A stretch of 64,000 bases of DNA from Lates calcarifer (lineage: Eukaryota > Chordata > Actinopteri > Centropomidae): the NCBI RefSeq assembly GCF_001640805.2, contig NC_066844.1:3548918-3612917 (forward strand). Reading direction: 5' to 3'. Both the position numbers and the translations under genes were made by a program. Each line of letters begins with the position of its first letter. Positions within the stretch are counted from its first letter, which is position 1. The notes beneath the pieces were generated by a model. That model saw nothing but the letters and a program-made list of their open reading frames with translations, was not told the DNA's origin and made no database searches. Of the stretch, positions 62,301-64,000 are shown in pieces.

Positions 62301-64000
62301 TCTCTCTGTTCTGTGTTGATTCTTCTTGTGTTTTTGAAGTTGCCTTTGTTTTTTAGATTTTCCCTCAGCCTGAACTTTTGTACTTTGGATTTTCGTATCC
62401 TTGTTTTTCTTTTTTCTTGTCTGTATTTTTACATCTGCCTACCGAGTTGTGTTTTTTTTTTTGTGCCTCTCAAATCAGAGGCAGCAGTTCTGTCAGTAAT
62501 ATATACTGTCCTACGGCCTTCATATAGTAAAAAATCACCCATATCCATTTACTTGTATATTAAACATGTCTTTTATTGAATTCTTTTGACAGTTGAAATG
62601 CATCTACTGAAGTAGTTGTCTTCTGTTTCAAGCCTCAGACTCAGACTCAGCAGCTGAGTGCCTCATTTGAATGAATATCCCTCCTGTTTGTTCCTCTTCT
62701 CCCACCTGTGCACTGCACACCAAAATACTACATAGACATTGACATTAAACTGTCTGCTGTCTACTGGATGATGCATAGTTTTACATCAGCTTTATCTACT
62801 TTTCTCTATTCAGGAGGCCTCACGAAATGTTGGACCGCTTTAGGAGTTTCTACTTGAGATGCTGTGATAACATGGGAATAACTGACTGTAGCAGATTGCT
62901 GTGGGCTGATAACACTAGTCATGCATTTGTCACTCTGCAGGACTTCTCCTCATCACCATATTTGTATGTTCTGTGTTGACTTGGTTATGGATTAGTAAAC
63001 TTAGTAAAAAGTCAAATCTTCACACACGATCTGCAGTAGCCCTGTTATTCTTCTCGCTGTGTGGCACGTGCACGCTTATGAGCTGCATCATTAGCACTGC
63101 TCGACCTCCTGACCTCTGCGCCGACTCCCATCAGCTCAACACAGGCACAAACACATGCACAGCAGGTCGTAACCCCCCCCCCCCTCCATCTCATCGCAGG
63201 TCACGGAGGGTCACTGAGGATCAGAAGGTAGTGGGATTTAAAAGCAAAGGACATGAAGAGTATCAGAGTGGGGGAGGGGGGGGACAAGAAGCGAAGGAGG
63301 GAGAGAGAAAGCTTTTGTTAGTGTTTAAAAATGGAAGAGACTGAGAAATGGGAGAGCCTTCTAATCAGTTTAGTAAAATCAATTTATCATTGACTCAGTA
63401 TAATTATGTGGTTTTTCGAGTCAGTTTAAAGGATCATCTTGGTTTATTACAATTTGGCTCTTAGTTTATTTTGTAGTTTTTCCAGCATTTCTATCAGTCA
63501 ACATTATAATCACTGAAGTTATTGCCACAAACATGAGCCAGTCTGCTTTTATCAAGCTATGAACATGTGTTTCCACTGCAGTAGATAACCACTCTGAGTA
63601 ACGTCCAACCTGAAAAGACCCCTCTCTCTCTCTTTACCATGTCTTACACTAAAACTGCTCTCTATGTTCAGCTCTTTGTGCTTTGAAGTTCCTGTGTTCC
63701 TGTTTGTACTTTCAGATATCAGCCTTATTTTGCTGTTTACTGATGGCTTTCAGTCATTCTGAAGCTGTGTTGAATTACTGCATTTTACACTGCAGATGCT
63801 TCACATTAAAAGCTTTACACCAGCAAACCAGCGGGACGCTGGCAAAAGTATTTCTCATCACAGTGCCGTTCTTCAGTGAAAACAGGTTTACACAGCAAGA
63901 TATGAACATGATAAGTTCTGTACAGGAACAGTACAGACAGACACAGCCACAATGAGCAGTTAGATGAGGAGATGCAGACAACAGGTTCTTACTACAGTCT
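62301..64000. other. Non-coding to window end
   Basis: A C12 run at 63173-63184, a G-rich patch at 63269-63283 and a T-run at 62452-62461. No gene recognised; frames of 90-123 codons have low-complexity composition. Confidence 0.5.

Overview
The window looks like nuclear DNA of a spiny-rayed (percomorph-type) teleost fish. Three things suggest this: a split Myc-family gene whose N-terminus matches fish mych, very dense (CA)n/(TG)n microsatellites, and decayed copies of interspersed repeats that I recognise as common in teleost genomes (two Tc1-like transposon families, a tRNA-derived SINE, and several anonymous percomorph repeats). Repeat identities come from memory of consensus themes and were not searched.

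There is one gene I can defend. mych lies on the plus strand with its coding part in two exons (13347-13887 and 14893-15497) giving a 381-residue bHLH-leucine-zipper protein. A CpG-rich non-coding exon 1 probably ends at a GTAAGG donor at 11693/11694. Intron 1 ends at 13331, only 15 nt before the start codon, as in other vertebrate myc genes. Intron 2 (13888-14892) separates the transactivation exon from the DNA-binding exon. The 3' UTR runs about 2.3 kb to an ATTAAA signal at 17796. The upstream and intronic sequence (10.0-13.3 kb) holds five CACGTG E-boxes, an E2F-type site, GC boxes, CCAAT, TATA-like elements and a GGA-repeat tract.

Layout: 0-10 kb is non-coding with repeats (a TG-flanked dispersed element at the left edge, a MITE-like element, a SINE, a degenerate minisatellite, a Tc1 fossil at 7.0-7.9 kb, and a long TC/TA microsatellite at 9.85 kb). 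10-17.8 kb is the mych locus. 17.8-64 kb has no gene I can support. It contains microsatellites, two fossils of a second Tc1-like family (28.9 and 60.6-61.0 kb), further copies of the TG-flanked element (41.3, 44.5, 45.8, 49.6 kb), repeat nests at 39.2-39.5 and 41.1 kb, a probable LINE fragment (46.5 kb), a triple-CCAAT cluster (61.2 kb) and a long polypurine tract followed by a TATA-containing segment (61.8-62.3 kb).

I found no rRNA, no functional tRNA, no CRISPR and no clear new protein system. The most useful leads are the mych regulatory architecture (E-box cluster, a perfect 12-bp stem in exon 1, paired Pumilio sites, stacked alternative promoters), the reduced N-terminal half of this Myc, and an unnamed repeat element that sits beside TG microsatellites in at least five places.
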